A DNA stretch of 64,000 nt from Alteromonas sp. ASW11-130 (GTDB lineage: Bacteria > Pseudomonadota > Gammaproteobacteria > Enterobacterales > Alteromonadaceae), in assembly GCF_026183735.1 (NCBI RefSeq), contig NZ_JAPFRE010000015.1, positions 1 to 64,000 of the forward strand. The letters are read 5' to 3'. Every line of letters begins with the position of its first letter. The stretch's first letter is position 1. The notes under the pieces are model-generated. The model was given only the letters and a program-made list of their open reading frames with translations, was not told the DNA's origin and searched no databases. The position numbers and the translations under genes were made by a program. Positions 19,332-29,250 of this stretch are shown piece after piece.

Positions 19332-20651
19332 TTAGCGGCCGTAGCCCTTAAGATTAGCTTTCTTCAGAACAGACTCATATTGAGTAGACATCAAATGTGT
19401 CTGCACCTGTGCCATAAAGTCCATGATGACTACCACAATGATAAGAAGCGACGTTCCACCAAAGTAAAACGGTACGTTCCAAGCAATCAACATAAATTCA
19501 GGCACTAAACAAATAAAGGTTATGTACAGTGCGCCAGCCAAAGTCAGACGAGTCATTACTTTATCGATATAGCGTGATGTTTGTTCACCAGGGCGTATGC
19601 CCGGGATAAACGCACCGGATTTTTTCAGGTTATCTGCGGTCTCACGCGGGTTGAAAACCAACGCCGTATAGAAGAAGCAGAAGAAAATAATCGCAGCAGC
19701 ATACAACATCACATATAACGGCTGACCAGGCGAAAGCATTAATGCTACGTCCTGCAACCACGCCGTTGACTCATTCGTTCCAAACCAGCCCGCAATGGTG
19801 CCAGGGAAAAGAATGATACTGGATGCAAAGATAGGTGGTATAACACCGGCCATATTTACTTTTAATGGTAAATGTGTGCTCTGCGCTGCGAAGACCTTGC
19901 GGCCCTGTTGACGCTTTGCATAGTTTACCACAATACGACGTTGCGCGCGTTCAACGAACACAACCAAGTAAGTTAGACCCAGTACTATTGCTCCAATTAA
20001 TAACACGAGCAACATGTTAATATCGCCTTGTCTTGCTTGTTCCGCAGTCTGACCTATCGCTGTTGGCAGACCGGCAACAATACCAGCAAATATCAATATC
20101 GAGATACCGTTACCAATACCTCTTTCAGTAATTTGCTCACCTAACCACATAAGGAACATAGTTCCTGTGACTAAGCTCACTACCGCTGTAAAGTAGAATC
20201 CGAAGCCAGGACTTATCACCAATCCATTAATCAGGTTCGGCAGACCGGTCGCAATACCAATTGACTGGAATGTCGCCAATACTAACGTTAAATAACGTGT
20301 GTACTGATTGATCTTACGTCGACCCGCTTCACCTTCTTTTTTAAGCTCCATCATCGGTGGATGAACCACCGAGAGCAACTGCATGATAATGGATGCAGTA
20401 ATGTATGGCATAATGCCCAAAGCCAGAACGGATGCACGCTCAAGGGCACCACCAGAGAACATGTTAAACATCTCTACAATAGTGCCTTTTTGCTGTTCGA
20501 ATAAGTCAGCTAAAACCGCAGGGTCAATACCAGGAATAGGTACATACGAACCTAACCGGAATACTACGATTGCGCCGAAGACGAACAACAATCTTGCCTT
20601 AAGCTCACTTAAACCGCTTTTCGCGCCTGAATCCAATCCTGGTTTAGCCAT
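19332..20651 (-). CDS. secY: Protein translocase subunit SecY
   Basis: 439 residues with ten hydrophobic segments. Core of the SecYEG channel in the inner membrane. Typical segments are [19 protein letters not shown] near the N terminus, [19 protein letters not shown] and the cytosolic loop ending [18 protein letters not shown]. Follows rplO by 5 nt, and is last but one gene of the spc operon. Confidence 0.99.
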   Translation of the reverse strand: MAKPGLDSGAKSGLSELKARLLFVFGAIVVFRLGSYVPIPGIDPAVLADLFEQQKGTIVEMFNMFSGGALERASVLALGIMPYITASIIMQLLSVVHPPMMELKKEGEAGRRKINQYTRYLTLVLATFQSIGIATGLPNLINGLVISPGFGFYFTAVVSLVTGTMFLMWLGEQITERGIGNGISILIFAGIVAGLPTAIGQTAEQARQGDINMLLVLLIGAIVLGLTYLVVFVERAQRRIVVNYAKRQQGRKVFAAQSTHLPLKVNMAGVIPPIFASSIILFPGTIAGWFGTNESTAWLQDVALMLSPGQPLYVMLYAAAIIFFCFFYTALVFNPRETADNLKKSGAFIPGIRPGEQTSRYIDKVMTRLTLAGALYITFICLVPEFMLIAWNVPFYFGGTSLLIIVVVIMDFMAQVQTHLMSTQYESVLKKANLKGYGR

Positions 20652-20656
20652 CTAGC

Positions 20657-21091
20657 TTATTCCTCTACTTTACCGCCGGCAGCTTCAATTGCTTCACGCG
20701 CGCCTTTAGTAACCTTCAACCCGTTAACCGTTACCTTGCGTGACAATTCGCCACTCTTTACAACTTTAACGAACTGCATTTCTTTCTTTACAAGACCAGC
20801 AGCTTTTAAAGTTTCAAGAGAAACTATATCACCTTCAACTTTCGCAATCTCAGTCAATGTAACTTGATCAGTTACCATGCCTATACGCGAAGTGAAACCG
20901 AACTTAGGTAGACGGCGTTGAATTGGCATTTGACCGCCTTCAAAGCCTGGCTTAACCGTTCCACCAGAACGGCTTTTTTGACCTTTGTGACCACGGCCAC
21001 CAGTCTTACCAAGGCCAGAGCCGATACCACGGCCAACACGCTTACCAGATTGTTTTGCTCCTGGTGCAGGAGAAATCGTATTTAAACGCAT
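20657..21091 (-). CDS. rplO: 50S ribosomal protein L15
   Basis: 144 residues. [20 protein letters not shown] followed by [20 protein letters not shown], the Gly-rich RNA-binding extension of L15. Late-assembling large-subunit protein. Directly follows rpmD with a 3-nt gap. Confidence 0.99.
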   Translation of the reverse strand: MRLNTISPAPGAKQSGKRVGRGIGSGLGKTGGRGHKGQKSRSGGTVKPGFEGGQMPIQRRLPKFGFTSRIGMVTDQVTLTEIAKVEGDIVSLETLKAAGLVKKEMQFVKVVKSGELSRKVTVNGLKVTKGAREAIEAAGGKVEE

Positions 21092-21094
21092 GTC

Positions 21095-21274
21095 TTACTC
21101 CTCCACGATTTCAACCATGTAATTTACACGGTTGATCATGCCACGGACAGCTGGGGTGTCTTCCAGTTCACGGACATGGTTGATTTTACGCAGGCCTAAA
21201 CCTTTAAGCGTCGCTTTGTGCTTTGGCAAGCGGCCAATCGCACTTTTCGTTTGCTTTACTTTAATCGTTGCCAT
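21095..21274 (-). CDS. rpmD: 50S ribosomal protein L30
   Basis: 59 residues: [20 protein letters not shown], then [17 protein letters not shown]. Matches bacterial L30 in length and sequence and lies between rpsE and rplO as expected. The ATG is at 21272-21274. Confidence 0.97.
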   Translation of the reverse strand: MATIKVKQTKSAIGRLPKHKATLKGLGLRKINHVRELEDTPAVRGMINRVNYMVEIVEE

Positions 21275-21280
21275 GTCTGA

Positions 21281-21781
21281 TTACCCCAAAATTTCTTCTA
21301 CAGACAATCCACGCTTCGCAGCAACACCCGCTGGAGAATTCATCTCTGTCAGCGCGTTGATTGTTGCACGAACAACGTTGATTGGGTTTGTAGAACCGTA
21401 ACATTTTGAAAGTACGTTCTGCACACCAGCTACTTCAAGTACTGCACGCATTGCACCGCCGGCGATGATACCGGTACCTTCTGATGCAGGCTGCATATAA
21501 ACTTTAGAGCCAGAGTGACGACCTTTGATTGGATGCTGTAATGTATGACCGTTCAAATCAACGTTCACCATATTACGGCGAGCCTTTTCCATTGCTTTTT
21601 GGATAGCAGCAGGCACTTCTCGTGCTTTACCGTAACCAAAACCAACGCGACCATTACCGTCACCCACTACTGTCAATGCAGTGAAACTGAAGATTCGACC
21701 ACCTTTAACCACTTTAGATACGCGGTTAACAGCAATCAATTTTTCTAACAGTTCACCTGTTTGAACTTCTTGTTTAGCCAT
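21281..21781 (-). CDS. rpsE: 30S ribosomal protein S5
   Basis: 166 residues. Contains [20 protein letters not shown] and the C-terminal [16 protein letters not shown] region. S5 takes part in decoding fidelity at the mRNA entry site. Position in the spc operon is canonical. Confidence 0.99.
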   Translation of the reverse strand: MAKQEVQTGELLEKLIAVNRVSKVVKGGRIFSFTALTVVGDGNGRVGFGYGKAREVPAAIQKAMEKARRNMVNVDLNGHTLQHPIKGRHSGSKVYMQPASEGTGIIAGGAMRAVLEVAGVQNVLSKCYGSTNPINVVRATINALTEMNSPAGVAAKRGLSVEEILG

Positions 21782-21790
21782 TATAAACTC

Positions 21791-22144
21791 CTAGAACTGA
21801 AGACCAGCTTCGCGAGCTGCATCAGCCAATGCTTTCACACGACCGTGGTATTTAAAACCACTGCGATCAAAAGCGACGTCTTTCACGCCTTTTTCGATAG
21901 CACGTTCTGCGATTGCCTTACCGACTGCCGCCGCTGCTTCAGCGTTACCAGTTGATTTAAGATCTTTCTTTAGATCGGCTTCAACGGTAGAAGCTGCCGC
22001 CAATACCTCAGAACCGTTTGGAGCGATTAACTGAGCATAAATGTGGCGAGGTGTACGGTTTACTACCAGGCGATGCGCGGCCAGTTCACGTATTTTTGCT
22101 CGTGCGCGAGTTGCGCGACGAATGCGAGCTGTTTTCTTATCCAT
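21791..22144 (-). CDS. rplR: 50S ribosomal protein L18
   Basis: 117 residues from [20 protein letters not shown]; the four-codon-longer reading (MGDT) lacks support, since the family starts at MDKK. Binds 5S rRNA together with L5. Ends [10 protein letters not shown], typical of L18. Confidence 0.97.
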   Translation of the reverse strand: MDKKTARIRRATRARAKIRELAAHRLVVNRTPRHIYAQLIAPNGSEVLAAASTVEADLKKDLKSTGNAEAAAAVGKAIAERAIEKGVKDVAFDRSGFKYHGRVKALADAAREAGLQF

Positions 22145-22156
22145 CGTATCACCCAC

Positions 22157-22690
22157 CTACTTTTTCTTAGCTTCTTTACGACGTACATGTTCATCAGCGT
22201 AACGTACACCCTTACCTTTATAAGGCTCTGGTGGACGATAGGCGCGAATGTTCGCCGCAACCTGTCCTACCACCTGCTTATCGGCGCCTTTGACGACGAT
22301 TTCAGTTTGGCTAGGAGTTTCAACTGTAATGCCTTCAGGCATCTCGTATACAACAGGATGTGAGAAACCAAGTGTCAGATTAAGTTTGGCACCTTGTGCT
22401 TGTGCACGATAACCAACACCATTTAACTGCAACTTTTTCTCAAAACCTTCTGAAGTACCCTGAACCATTGAATTCAGAAGCGCACGTGCAGTACCTGCTT
22501 GTGCCCAAGCGTCAGCAAAACCTTCGCGAGGTAATGCTTTAAGTTGGTTTTCTTCCTGAACTACTTCAACCGCGTCATTAAATACGCGTGTCAGTGTACC
22601 TTTCGAACCTTTAACAGTGACTTCTTGTCCTGAAATAGAAACATCTAATCCTGACTTTAAGTCGACTGGGGCTTTTGCTACTCGTGACAT
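22157..22690 (-). CDS. rplF: 50S ribosomal protein L6
   Basis: 177 residues with the two L6 repeats; [18 protein letters not shown] start and the C-terminal signature [20 protein letters not shown]. Sits near the factor-binding site of the large subunit. Confidence 0.99.
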   Translation of the reverse strand: MSRVAKAPVDLKSGLDVSISGQEVTVKGSKGTLTRVFNDAVEVVQEENQLKALPREGFADAWAQAGTARALLNSMVQGTSEGFEKKLQLNGVGYRAQAQGAKLNLTLGFSHPVVYEMPEGITVETPSQTEIVVKGADKQVVGQVAANIRAYRPPEPYKGKGVRYADEHVRRKEAKKK

Positions 22691-22704
22691 TTCAACTCCT
22701 CCGA

Positions 22705-23097
22705 TTACGCTACATAACCGATGATTTCACCACCCATGCCCGCTTTACGCGCAGCACGATCGGTCATCACACCTTTAGAAGTCGACACGATAGCCACGCC
22801 CAAACCACCTAGTACTTTTGGAAGCTCATCTTTTTTCTTATAGATGCGCAGACCAGGACGGCTTACACGTTCGATTGTGTCAATAACTTGCTTGCCTTCG
22901 AAGTACTTTAACGTCACTTCCAAAACAGGCTTAACGTCACCAGATGCTGCATAATCAGTAATGTAACCTTCTGCTTTCAATACTTCACAAATTGCTGAGC
23001 GAAGTTTTGAAGAAGGCATAGTTACAGATACTTTCTGCGCCATTTGGCCGTTACGGATGCGGGTAAACATATCCGCGATAGGATCTTGCATGCTCAT
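22705..23097 (-). CDS. rpsH: 30S ribosomal protein S8
   Basis: 130 residues, [20 protein letters not shown] start; AAGGAG 8 nt upstream supports 23097 rather than the second Met. Central-domain 16S rRNA binder and, in E. coli, the repressor of spc-operon translation. The C-terminal [20 protein letters not shown] is the S8 signature. Confidence 0.99.
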   Translation of the reverse strand: MSMQDPIADMFTRIRNGQMAQKVSVTMPSSKLRSAICEVLKAEGYITDYAASGDVKPVLEVTLKYFEGKQVIDTIERVSRPGLRIYKKKDELPKVLGGLGVAIVSTSKGVMTDRAARKAGMGGEIIGYVA

Positions 23098-23109
23098 ATC
23101 AGCTACTCC

Positions 23110-23415
23110 TTACCAGCTGGCTTTTTTAAGGCCAGGGACTTCACCGCGCATTGCTGCTTCACGCAGTTTAATACGGCTTAGACCAAATTTGCGTAGGTAA
23201 CCATGTGGGCGTCCCGTAATGCGGCAGCGATTTTGCTGACGTGCTTTACTTGAGTCACGTGGTAGTTGTTGTAGCTTAAGCACAGCATCCCAACGTTCTT
23301 CTTCAGAAACGTTGACATCGCTGATAATCGCTTTAAGTTCGGCACGTTTTTCAGCGTACTTAGCTACTAGCTTAGCACGTTTGACTTCACGAGCCTTCAT
23401 TGATTCTTTTGCCAT
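23110..23415 (-). CDS. rpsN: 30S ribosomal protein S14 (zinc-free form)
   Basis: 101 residues. [20 protein letters not shown] start and the C-terminal [20 protein letters not shown] signature. It lacks the CxxC pairs of the short zinc-binding form, so it is the long C-minus type found in most gammaproteobacteria. Confidence 0.98.
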   Translation of the reverse strand: MAKESMKAREVKRAKLVAKYAEKRAELKAIISDVNVSEEERWDAVLKLQQLPRDSSKARQQNRCRITGRPHGYLRKFGLSRIKLREAAMRGEVPGLKKASW

Positions 23416-23426
23416 AACCCTACACC

Positions 23427-23966
23427 TTATTTTTTGAATGGGAAGTTGAACGCAGTCAACAGAGCACGTGCTTCTTCATTCGAGTTCGCGCTGGTAGTGA
23501 TAGTAATATCCATACCACGAACTTTATCCACTTTATCGAAATCGATTTCAGGGAAAATGATCTGCTCACGCACGCCCATGCTGTAGTTACCACGACCGTC
23601 AAACGACTTCGGGTTCAAACCGCGGAAATCACGGATACGTGGAATAGCGATTGAAATCAAACGCTCAAGGAATTCCCACATACGCTCACCGCGTAGGGTT
23701 ACTTTACAGCCAATCGGATAACCTTCACGGATTTTAAAACCCGCAACAGATTTTCTCGCAACTGTGACAATAGGCTTTTGACCGGCGATAGCCGTCATAT
23801 CAGCTTGCGCATTCTCAAGCACCTTTTTGTCAGCAACTGCTTCACCTAAACCCATGTTTAGAGTGATTTTTTCAATCCGAGGGACTTGCATGACGCTTTG
23901 GTACCCGAACTGCTTAGCAAGTTCAGCTACTACTGTTTCTTTATAGAAATCATGCAGTTTCGCCAT
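23427..23966 (-). CDS. rplE: 50S ribosomal protein L5
   Basis: 179 residues from [21 protein letters not shown] four-codon-longer frame (MEST) exists, but the family start and the GGAGAG site near 23973-23978 place it at 23966. Binds 5S rRNA and helps form the central protuberance. Confidence 0.98.
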   Translation of the reverse strand: MAKLHDFYKETVVAELAKQFGYQSVMQVPRIEKITLNMGLGEAVADKKVLENAQADMTAIAGQKPIVTVARKSVAGFKIREGYPIGCKVTLRGERMWEFLERLISIAIPRIRDFRGLNPKSFDGRGNYSMGVREQIIFPEIDFDKVDKVRGMDITITTSANSNEEARALLTAFNFPFKK

Positions 23967-23972
23967 CGTACT
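23920..23972 (-). promoter_or_regulatory. Likely S8 repression target at the rplE start
   Basis: The first codons of rplE (ATGGCGAAACTGCATGATTT and the following CTATAAAGAAACAGTAGTAG) closely match the E. coli spc mRNA stretch that folds into the S8-binding helix. In E. coli, S8 binding here represses rplE and downstream genes. Conservation is partly forced by coding, so the call is tentative. Confidence 0.55.
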
Positions 23973-23982
23973 CTCCAATTAA

Positions 23983-24297
23983 TTAAACGAGTTCACCGTT
24001 GGACTTGAAGAAACGAACTTTCTTCTCGTTTTCCATACGGAAACCAACGCGATCCGCTTTACCCGTCGCCGGGTTAACAATCGCTACATTAGAAACGTGA
24101 ATAGAAGCTTCCTTTTCAATAATACCACCCGCTTCACCCGCGTGAGGGTTTGGCTTCTGGTGTTTCTTGACAAGGTTTACACCTTCTACAACTATGCGGT
24201 TATCAGCCACAAGCACTTTCAGGACTTTGCCTTGTTTGCCTTTGTCTTTTCCCGCTAATACGACTACTTCATCATCACGACGAATTTTTCTAGCCAT
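23983..24297 (-). CDS. rplX: 50S ribosomal protein L24
   Basis: 104 residues with the KOW motif near the N terminus ([20 protein letters not shown]). Assembly-initiating large-subunit protein. 12 nt after rplN and 16 nt before rplE. Confidence 0.99.
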   Translation of the reverse strand: MARKIRRDDEVVVLAGKDKGKQGKVLKVLVADNRIVVEGVNLVKKHQKPNPHAGEAGGIIEKEASIHVSNVAIVNPATGKADRVGFRMENEKKVRFFKSNGELV

Positions 24298-24309
24298 TAT
24301 CGTGACTCC

Positions 24310-24678
24310 TTATAGTACCTCTGGGGCCAGTGAGATAATCTTCATGAAGTTTTCACTTCGAAGCTCACGTGTAACCGGGCCAAAGATACGCGTACCAATT
24401 GGTTGCTTGTTAGTATTTAACAATACAGCCGCGTTATTATCGAAACGGATGGTAGAACCATCTGCACGACGAACGCCTTTTCTAGTACGCACCACCACTG
24501 CGTTCAGTACGTCACCTTTTTTAACTTTACCGCGAGGAATTGCTTCCTTAACAGTAACTTTGATGATGTCACCGATACCTGCATAACGGCGATGCGAGCC
24601 ACCAAGAACCTTAATACACTGAACCCTGCGAGCGCCGCTGTTATCGGCTACATCCAGGTTAGTTTGCATTTGGATCAT
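24310..24678 (-). CDS. rplN: 50S ribosomal protein L14
   Basis: 122 residues. [20 protein letters not shown] start and the [20 protein letters not shown] region of L14. First gene of the spc operon. In most relatives rpsQ of the S10 operon lies just upstream, but here no further ribosomal gene follows on that side. Confidence 0.99.
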   Translation of the reverse strand: MIQMQTNLDVADNSGARRVQCIKVLGGSHRRYAGIGDIIKVTVKEAIPRGKVKKGDVLNAVVVRTRKGVRRADGSTIRFDNNAAVLLNTNKQPIGTRIFGPVTRELRSENFMKIISLAPEVL

Positions 24679-24888
24679 GTTAGTGCTCCGCTATTAAATT
24701 AAGACTCTGCCGAGTCGTTTATGCTGCTAAAAACGGCCGAACTAGCCATTTTTTAACCATACCCCCATAAAAAGGGCGCGAAATGATAACAGAAAAGATA
24801 GATAAGCGATAGGCCAAATTTGAATTAATTTTAAGCGATTCAAAACGGGTACGTATAGTAAATTCTCGTGCTATTTCCCATGTTAACT
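24679..24888 (-). promoter_or_regulatory. spc operon leader region
   Basis: 210 bp between the histidine kinase stop and rplN. On the minus strand TATCAT (24787-24782) is followed by a TTTCGCGCCC discriminator, similar to the E. coli spc promoter -10 region, but no good -35 is visible 16-18 nt upstream. ACTCGGCAGAGT near 24709-24720 is a perfect 12-nt palindrome in the leader. The promoter call is weak; that a promoter is needed here follows from the missing S10 operon. Confidence 0.4.
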
Positions 24889-26952
24889 TTACAGCATTTG
24901 CGGCGGTAAAAAACGTTGTAAGCAAGTGCCTAGGCGTTTTACGTTAATAGGTTTGGTGAGGTAGTCGTTCATACCTGCTACTGAACACTTTTCTCGCTCT
25001 CCCGCTAATACATTAGCTGTTAAGGCCACGATAGGTATCAACTCTCCTTCTGGTCCCATCTTTCGTATCTTGGCCGCCGCGGTGTAGCCATCCATCACTG
25101 GCATCTGGCAATCCATTAATATCAAATCATATATTTGATTGGTTTTAAGTGCTTTAGCAACTTTATTTACCGCTATTTCACCATTTTCCGCTAAATCGAT
25201 ATTTACCTTGAGTTCTTTTAATTGTTCGGTGATAACGATCTGATTAATTGTGTTATCCTCAACTACCAGCACTTTATAGCCCGCGAAAGAACAGGTACTC
25301 GCGTCGATTTCATGGGGTTCAGGTTCTATATATGCTTCATCTGATTGCGCTAACTGAATAGAAACGGTAAATATCGAACCCTCATTGGGTTTACTGTCGA
25401 CGCGAATACCCCCTCCCATCATTTCTGCTATTTGCGAAACAATACTTAAGCCCAATCCCGTCCCCCCAAATTCTCGTGTTGTCGCGCTATCGCCTTGATG
25501 GAATGGAGAAAATATTTTCCGCTGCCGCTCTTTTTCTATGCCTACTCCTGTATCCTCAACCATTAATTGAATCAAATACTTTTTATCTGGTTGTTTAAGT
25601 GCGCGCGTTTTGACACTTACTGTTCCCTCGTGAGTAAACTTAATTGCGTTGTTTATCAAGTTAGTTAAGATTTGCTGAATCCGAATTGGATCCCCCTGAA
25701 AATGAAGCCCTTTTACGGCTTCTATATCAGTCTGTAGCTGAATTCCTTTTTTCTTTGCTGTATGTTCAAATAATTTAATCTGTTGTTCGATAAGCGCCTC
25801 CAGACTTAGAGGAACCGTCTCAAACGACATTTCTCCGGAATCAATTTTTGAGAAGTCGAGTACGTCATTTATCAGGCCCAGCAATGATTCTGCGATCTGG
25901 TGAGCAATTGAGCACAACTCTTGTTGTCGTTCGGTAAGGTTTGTTTTAGCCAACGTGTCGAGCATCCCCAAAACCCCGTTGATGGGCGTGCGTATTTCGT
26001 GGCTCATATTGGCTAAAAACTGACTTCTCGCCTGCAGTGCATGTTCTGCTATTTTTCGTTTATCTTCTAAATCTTTCCCTACTTGAACTTGTTGAGTGAT
26101 ATCGCGTGAAGCGCCGAGTATACGCGTGCAAACACCATCCTCATATTCAGCCTGTGCTCTAACGGCAATCCATAGAACCTTGCCCGTTGGGGTCAATATT
26201 TCTAATTCGGTAGAAATAGGCGTTCCTTTCTCAATACATTCAGCAAGCAAGCTACTCATTCGCTCTCTCTCGCTTTCATGTCTGATGATGCTTATGCCTG
26301 CTTCTAAAGAAATATCAAAGTCAGGCGGAAACTCATATAGTTTCTTCAGCGCTTTTGACCAAAATATTTCATTATTGGGCACATCAATTTCCCATGACCC
26401 AACCCCCGCAAGCTCACTGATTTGACTGAGCATTTTATTTTGACGTCGGAGTGCCTCATTTTTCGCATTCACACTTTCAAACGCTAACTTGCGACTTAAC
26501 TCTGTACCTATCCACTCTGAAAGGAGAATAACGTAGTCTAGCTCCACTTCCTTAAAGGGATATTTTCTAGCCGACGGCGATGAGAAATTCACCGTTCCAT
26601 ATAGCTTTCTTTCAACATACAGAGGAATACCAATATACGAAAAAAGCTGAAATTTTTCTGCTGCCGGGTGTTTACCGCATACCTGTTCAACATCGTGGTA
26701 ACTAACAATAGCATTCGCATCTAACGTATCTATGCAAAACGTATCTTCAAGTTCGAATATAGTACCTGGCTCTAGCGAATCATCGGGTGAACTTGCCGCT
26801 ATTACGGTGTAAGTTTGTCTATCTATTTTGCTGACAATTCCAATTTCCAGCTCCAATAAGTTACATCCGACGTTGAGTAAACGTATTAGTTTTTCATCAT
26901 ACGAAAGATTGATATCGGAAGAGATTGTATGAAGTGTGCGCAGTATTCTCAT
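24889..26952 (-). CDS. Cytosolic hybrid histidine kinase (GAF-PAS-HisKA-HATPase-REC)
   Basis: 687 residues. A GAF-like sensor domain (about 15-155), a PAS/PAC domain (about 190-290) and a kinase core follow: H-box FLANMSHEIRTPINGVLGML with phospho-acceptor His318, N-box ILTNLINNAIKFTH, G-boxes DTGVGI and GGTGLGLSI. A receiver domain ends the protein (KVLVVEDNTINQIV, phospho-acceptor Asp614 in LILMDCQMPVMDGY, LTKPIN). No membrane segment or signal peptide, so it senses an internal ligand. Output must pass to another protein, as no HPt or regulator gene adjoins. It lies directly upstream of rplN on the same strand, where the S10 operon usually is. Confidence 0.93.
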   Translation of the reverse strand: MRILRTLHTISSDINLSYDEKLIRLLNVGCNLLELEIGIVSKIDRQTYTVIAASSPDDSLEPGTIFELEDTFCIDTLDANAIVSYHDVEQVCGKHPAAEKFQLFSYIGIPLYVERKLYGTVNFSSPSARKYPFKEVELDYVILLSEWIGTELSRKLAFESVNAKNEALRRQNKMLSQISELAGVGSWEIDVPNNEIFWSKALKKLYEFPPDFDISLEAGISIIRHESERERMSSLLAECIEKGTPISTELEILTPTGKVLWIAVRAQAEYEDGVCTRILGASRDITQQVQVGKDLEDKRKIAEHALQARSQFLANMSHEIRTPINGVLGMLDTLAKTNLTERQQELCSIAHQIAESLLGLINDVLDFSKIDSGEMSFETVPLSLEALIEQQIKLFEHTAKKKGIQLQTDIEAVKGLHFQGDPIRIQQILTNLINNAIKFTHEGTVSVKTRALKQPDKKYLIQLMVEDTGVGIEKERQRKIFSPFHQGDSATTREFGGTGLGLSIVSQIAEMMGGGIRVDSKPNEGSIFTVSIQLAQSDEAYIEPEPHEIDASTCSFAGYKVLVVEDNTINQIVITEQLKELKVNIDLAENGEIAVNKVAKALKTNQIYDLILMDCQMPVMDGYTAAAKIRKMGPEGELIPIVALTANVLAGEREKCSVAGMNDYLTKPINVKRLGTCLQRFLPPQML

Positions 26953-27049
26953 TCTAAGGTCGATTAATCTTTAGATAAGTCAGTAACCTAAGGGTAGCTT
27001 ACCTTAAATGTTATTCCTATTAATCTTGTTTACTAGCGACAAAAAGAAA

Positions 27050-27070
27050 AAAGCCCGGAAACCGGGCTTT
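27050..27070 (-). terminator. Terminator after the S8 protease gene
   Basis: AGCCCGG (27052-27058), 3-nt loop and CCGGGCT (27062-27068). On the minus strand the stem is followed by TTTTTTC (27051-27045). It lies about 30 nt after the protease stop codon. Confidence 0.88.
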
Positions 27071-27100
27071 ATTTAAACGACATTATAGTGGTTACGCAAC

Positions 27101-28738
27101 TTACTCGTAAGAGTAATCCATTGTTACACCGCTATAAGACGCGTATGCACGAATACCTATGTGCCACGTACCGGCAGATGGGTTGGTGAATGTACAGGTT
27201 TCATTATTTCCATTTTTGTATGGACGACAATCCCAACTTGATGTGGTTGGCTGGGCGCCGAGACGCATGTAAAGGTCAGCATCCCCGGAGCCCCCTGAAA
27301 TAGATACAGTTAACGTAGTAACGCCAGAGGGGATATCCCATGTATAGCGTCTCCATGAGCCGTAAGATCCTGATAGGTTCGTCAGCTGGCCAGATACGGG
27401 GTCGACACCGCCGCCGCCACCACCGCCACCGCCGCTACCGCTACACCCATTGGTATTGAGGTAATCATATGCGTCCGCTACTTGGACTATACCGTGACCA
27501 TAATAAATATCTCGCCCTGCGCTGCCTTTGTCTTTCGCTGTAGCATTAATCGCGGCTCGGATTTGATCGTTAGTACATTGAGGGAAGAAACTCCATACTA
27601 AAGCAGAAGCACCGGCCACATGAGGTGAGGCCATGGATGTCCCGCTTAGCGTAGCGTAAGTATTAGTAGGATATGTGGAATAAACGGAGCTTCCTGGCGC
27701 GGCAATTTCGACTTGCGAATTGTATTGCGAATAACTTGCACGGCTTTCATTTGAACCTACAGCGGCAACAGACATTACTGCATCATAAGATGCCGGATAA
27801 GAGAGTGAGCTATTACCACTATTGCCTGCCGCAGCCACTAATAGAATGCCATCGTCCTGAAAGCCATTCATTGCATTACGTTCAGCTGTAGATGAAGAGC
27901 TTCCACCCAAGCTCATATTAACTACATTTGCGCCAGCACTCTTACACTGGTTGATTGCAGCAATTAAATCAGAGGAGAATGTCCAGTTACCATTATCGTC
28001 AAATATTTTAACGATATGCAGATTAACTCCCGGATAAACGCCGATGACGCCCTGGGTGTTATCGTAAGCTGCGATGGTACCTGCTACGTGCGTACCGTGG
28101 CCATTGCCATCGTTATACCAGTTGCCAACTGCGCTACTGTTAGCTTCTCCTGTCACACCGTTATTCTGATCGGGTAAATCAGGGTGGCCCAAGTTGTAAC
28201 CCGTATCAATAACACACACCTTCCGCGCGCTGGTATTGCTTTGCGACAACTGATTCGCCTGAACCATGTTATAGCCATAAGGTACGGTTTGCGCTAATGG
28301 CTTTCTTTTAGCGTCGCGCGAGATACTTGCTACATTTGGATTATTGCGAAGTTTGTTTAATACACTTCGGTTCATAGTAGCGGCAACCATACGCTGCTCG
28401 CTTAATACCTTCTTGGTTTTCGCGCCCATTTTGTTAACAAAGGATTTGGCAGCGTTAGCATTAAATACACCTTTTCCTTTTCCCTTGCTATTACTTTGAG
28501 TAGCGCCCGATTCCATTACCGATACATCTGCGGCATTCTGTTTAAACTCAATTATATAGCGCTCTTCTGCGAAGTCCTGTTTGGATAGGAGGAGTCGCTC
28601 TTTAAGTAAAGTTCGCATATCCTGAGGTTGAGCTTTAACTTCAACTGGTGTGTTCACCGCAGCGCCAACAGACACACTTAATAGTGTAAGTGTTGCCGCA
28701 AGCGCTGCTTTTTTCGTTAAAAGGTTACTTTCCTTCAT
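27101..28738 (-). CDS. Secreted subtilisin-like serine protease (S8) with PPC domain
   Basis: 545 residues from the ATG at 28738, preceded by AGGAAC; a GTG 11 codons earlier is also open but has no ribosome site. Signal peptide (KKAALAATLTLLSVSVGAAV), I9-type propeptide (about 45-135), then the S8 catalytic domain with Asp178 (VCVIDTGYN), His214 (GHGTHVAGT) and Ser368 (SGTSMASPHVAG). A Gly-rich linker leads to a C-terminal PPC-type domain (SISGGSGDADLYMRLG, GTWHIGIRAY), usually removed on maturation after export by the type II pathway. Secreted endopeptidase for protein nutrition. Stands alone with its own long leader and terminator. Confidence 0.95.
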   Translation of the reverse strand: MKESNLLTKKAALAATLTLLSVSVGAAVNTPVEVKAQPQDMRTLLKERLLLSKQDFAEERYIIEFKQNAADVSVMESGATQSNSKGKGKGVFNANAAKSFVNKMGAKTKKVLSEQRMVAATMNRSVLNKLRNNPNVASISRDAKRKPLAQTVPYGYNMVQANQLSQSNTSARKVCVIDTGYNLGHPDLPDQNNGVTGEANSSAVGNWYNDGNGHGTHVAGTIAAYDNTQGVIGVYPGVNLHIVKIFDDNGNWTFSSDLIAAINQCKSAGANVVNMSLGGSSSSTAERNAMNGFQDDGILLVAAAGNSGNSSLSYPASYDAVMSVAAVGSNESRASYSQYNSQVEIAAPGSSVYSTYPTNTYATLSGTSMASPHVAGASALVWSFFPQCTNDQIRAAINATAKDKGSAGRDIYYGHGIVQVADAYDYLNTNGCSGSGGGGGGGGGVDPVSGQLTNLSGSYGSWRRYTWDIPSGVTTLTVSISGGSGDADLYMRLGAQPTTSSWDCRPYKNGNNETCTFTNPSAGTWHIGIRAYASYSGVTMDYSYE

Positions 28739-29250
28739 TGATGTTCCTAACTTGTTGTATATTGCCCGCACTCTAAAAGTGGTGCCTTTATGGGCTTGAG
28801 TGAGTGGCCTGGCATTTGACTAAGCTCAGGGAAGTCCTCAACCACTCCTTGGTTGTCTCAAAAGCAAAAAATCACGTCCGTCAGACCAGTTATCTGCTGT
28901 ACGCTAACAGCAGCTCCCGTTTCTCGGAAGAACGGCGCAACCATGCACGCGGCATGCGTCGCTAATCTGTCGTGGTAATTAATTTCCTGTTACAACAAGA
29001 ATTAGCAGGAATGCTGCGGGATGACTGAAACTGTTCAGTCCACCCTTTTAGTTTGGAGAAGCGCTAAGCTAATGCGGCGATATTGCAGCAAACATAAGCT
29101 ACAGCTTATAGGATTAACAAAAAGAATAAGTTTGAGAAATTAGATTAACGTATAAACTATAAAAATACAGCAATAAACATTAATAATTTATTACAATTTA
29201 ATTACACTCACGTAAAGATAAGTGTACATTTTTTGACCTTTGCGGGAGAA
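28739..29250 (-). other. 512-bp gap: long leader of the protease gene with consecutive hairpins
   Basis: Minus-strand sequence between rlmB and the protease. It contains three adjacent hairpins: GCATGC/GTGCAT type near 28945-28960, CCGTT/AACGG type near 28915-28937, and CTGCTGT/ACAGCAG (28895-28914). No open frame and no riboswitch family that I recognise. The region is less AT-rich than normal spacers here. A structured leader RNA is possible but unproven. Confidence 0.4.

Noticed and set aside
24719..24925. 68-codon minus-strand frame between the histidine kinase and rplN
   Set aside because: Overlaps the kinase end in another frame and has no protein family resemblance; it covers the spc leader.
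27400..27440. Gly-codon run in the protease gene as a possible expansion repeat
   Set aside because: It is a normal flexible linker between the catalytic and PPC domains, with mixed codons.
28861..28980. Possible c-di-GMP (GEMM) riboswitch before the protease
   Set aside because: Hairpins are present, but the conserved GEMM core segments (GGGCAAACC-type and GGGACGCAAAGC-type) are absent.
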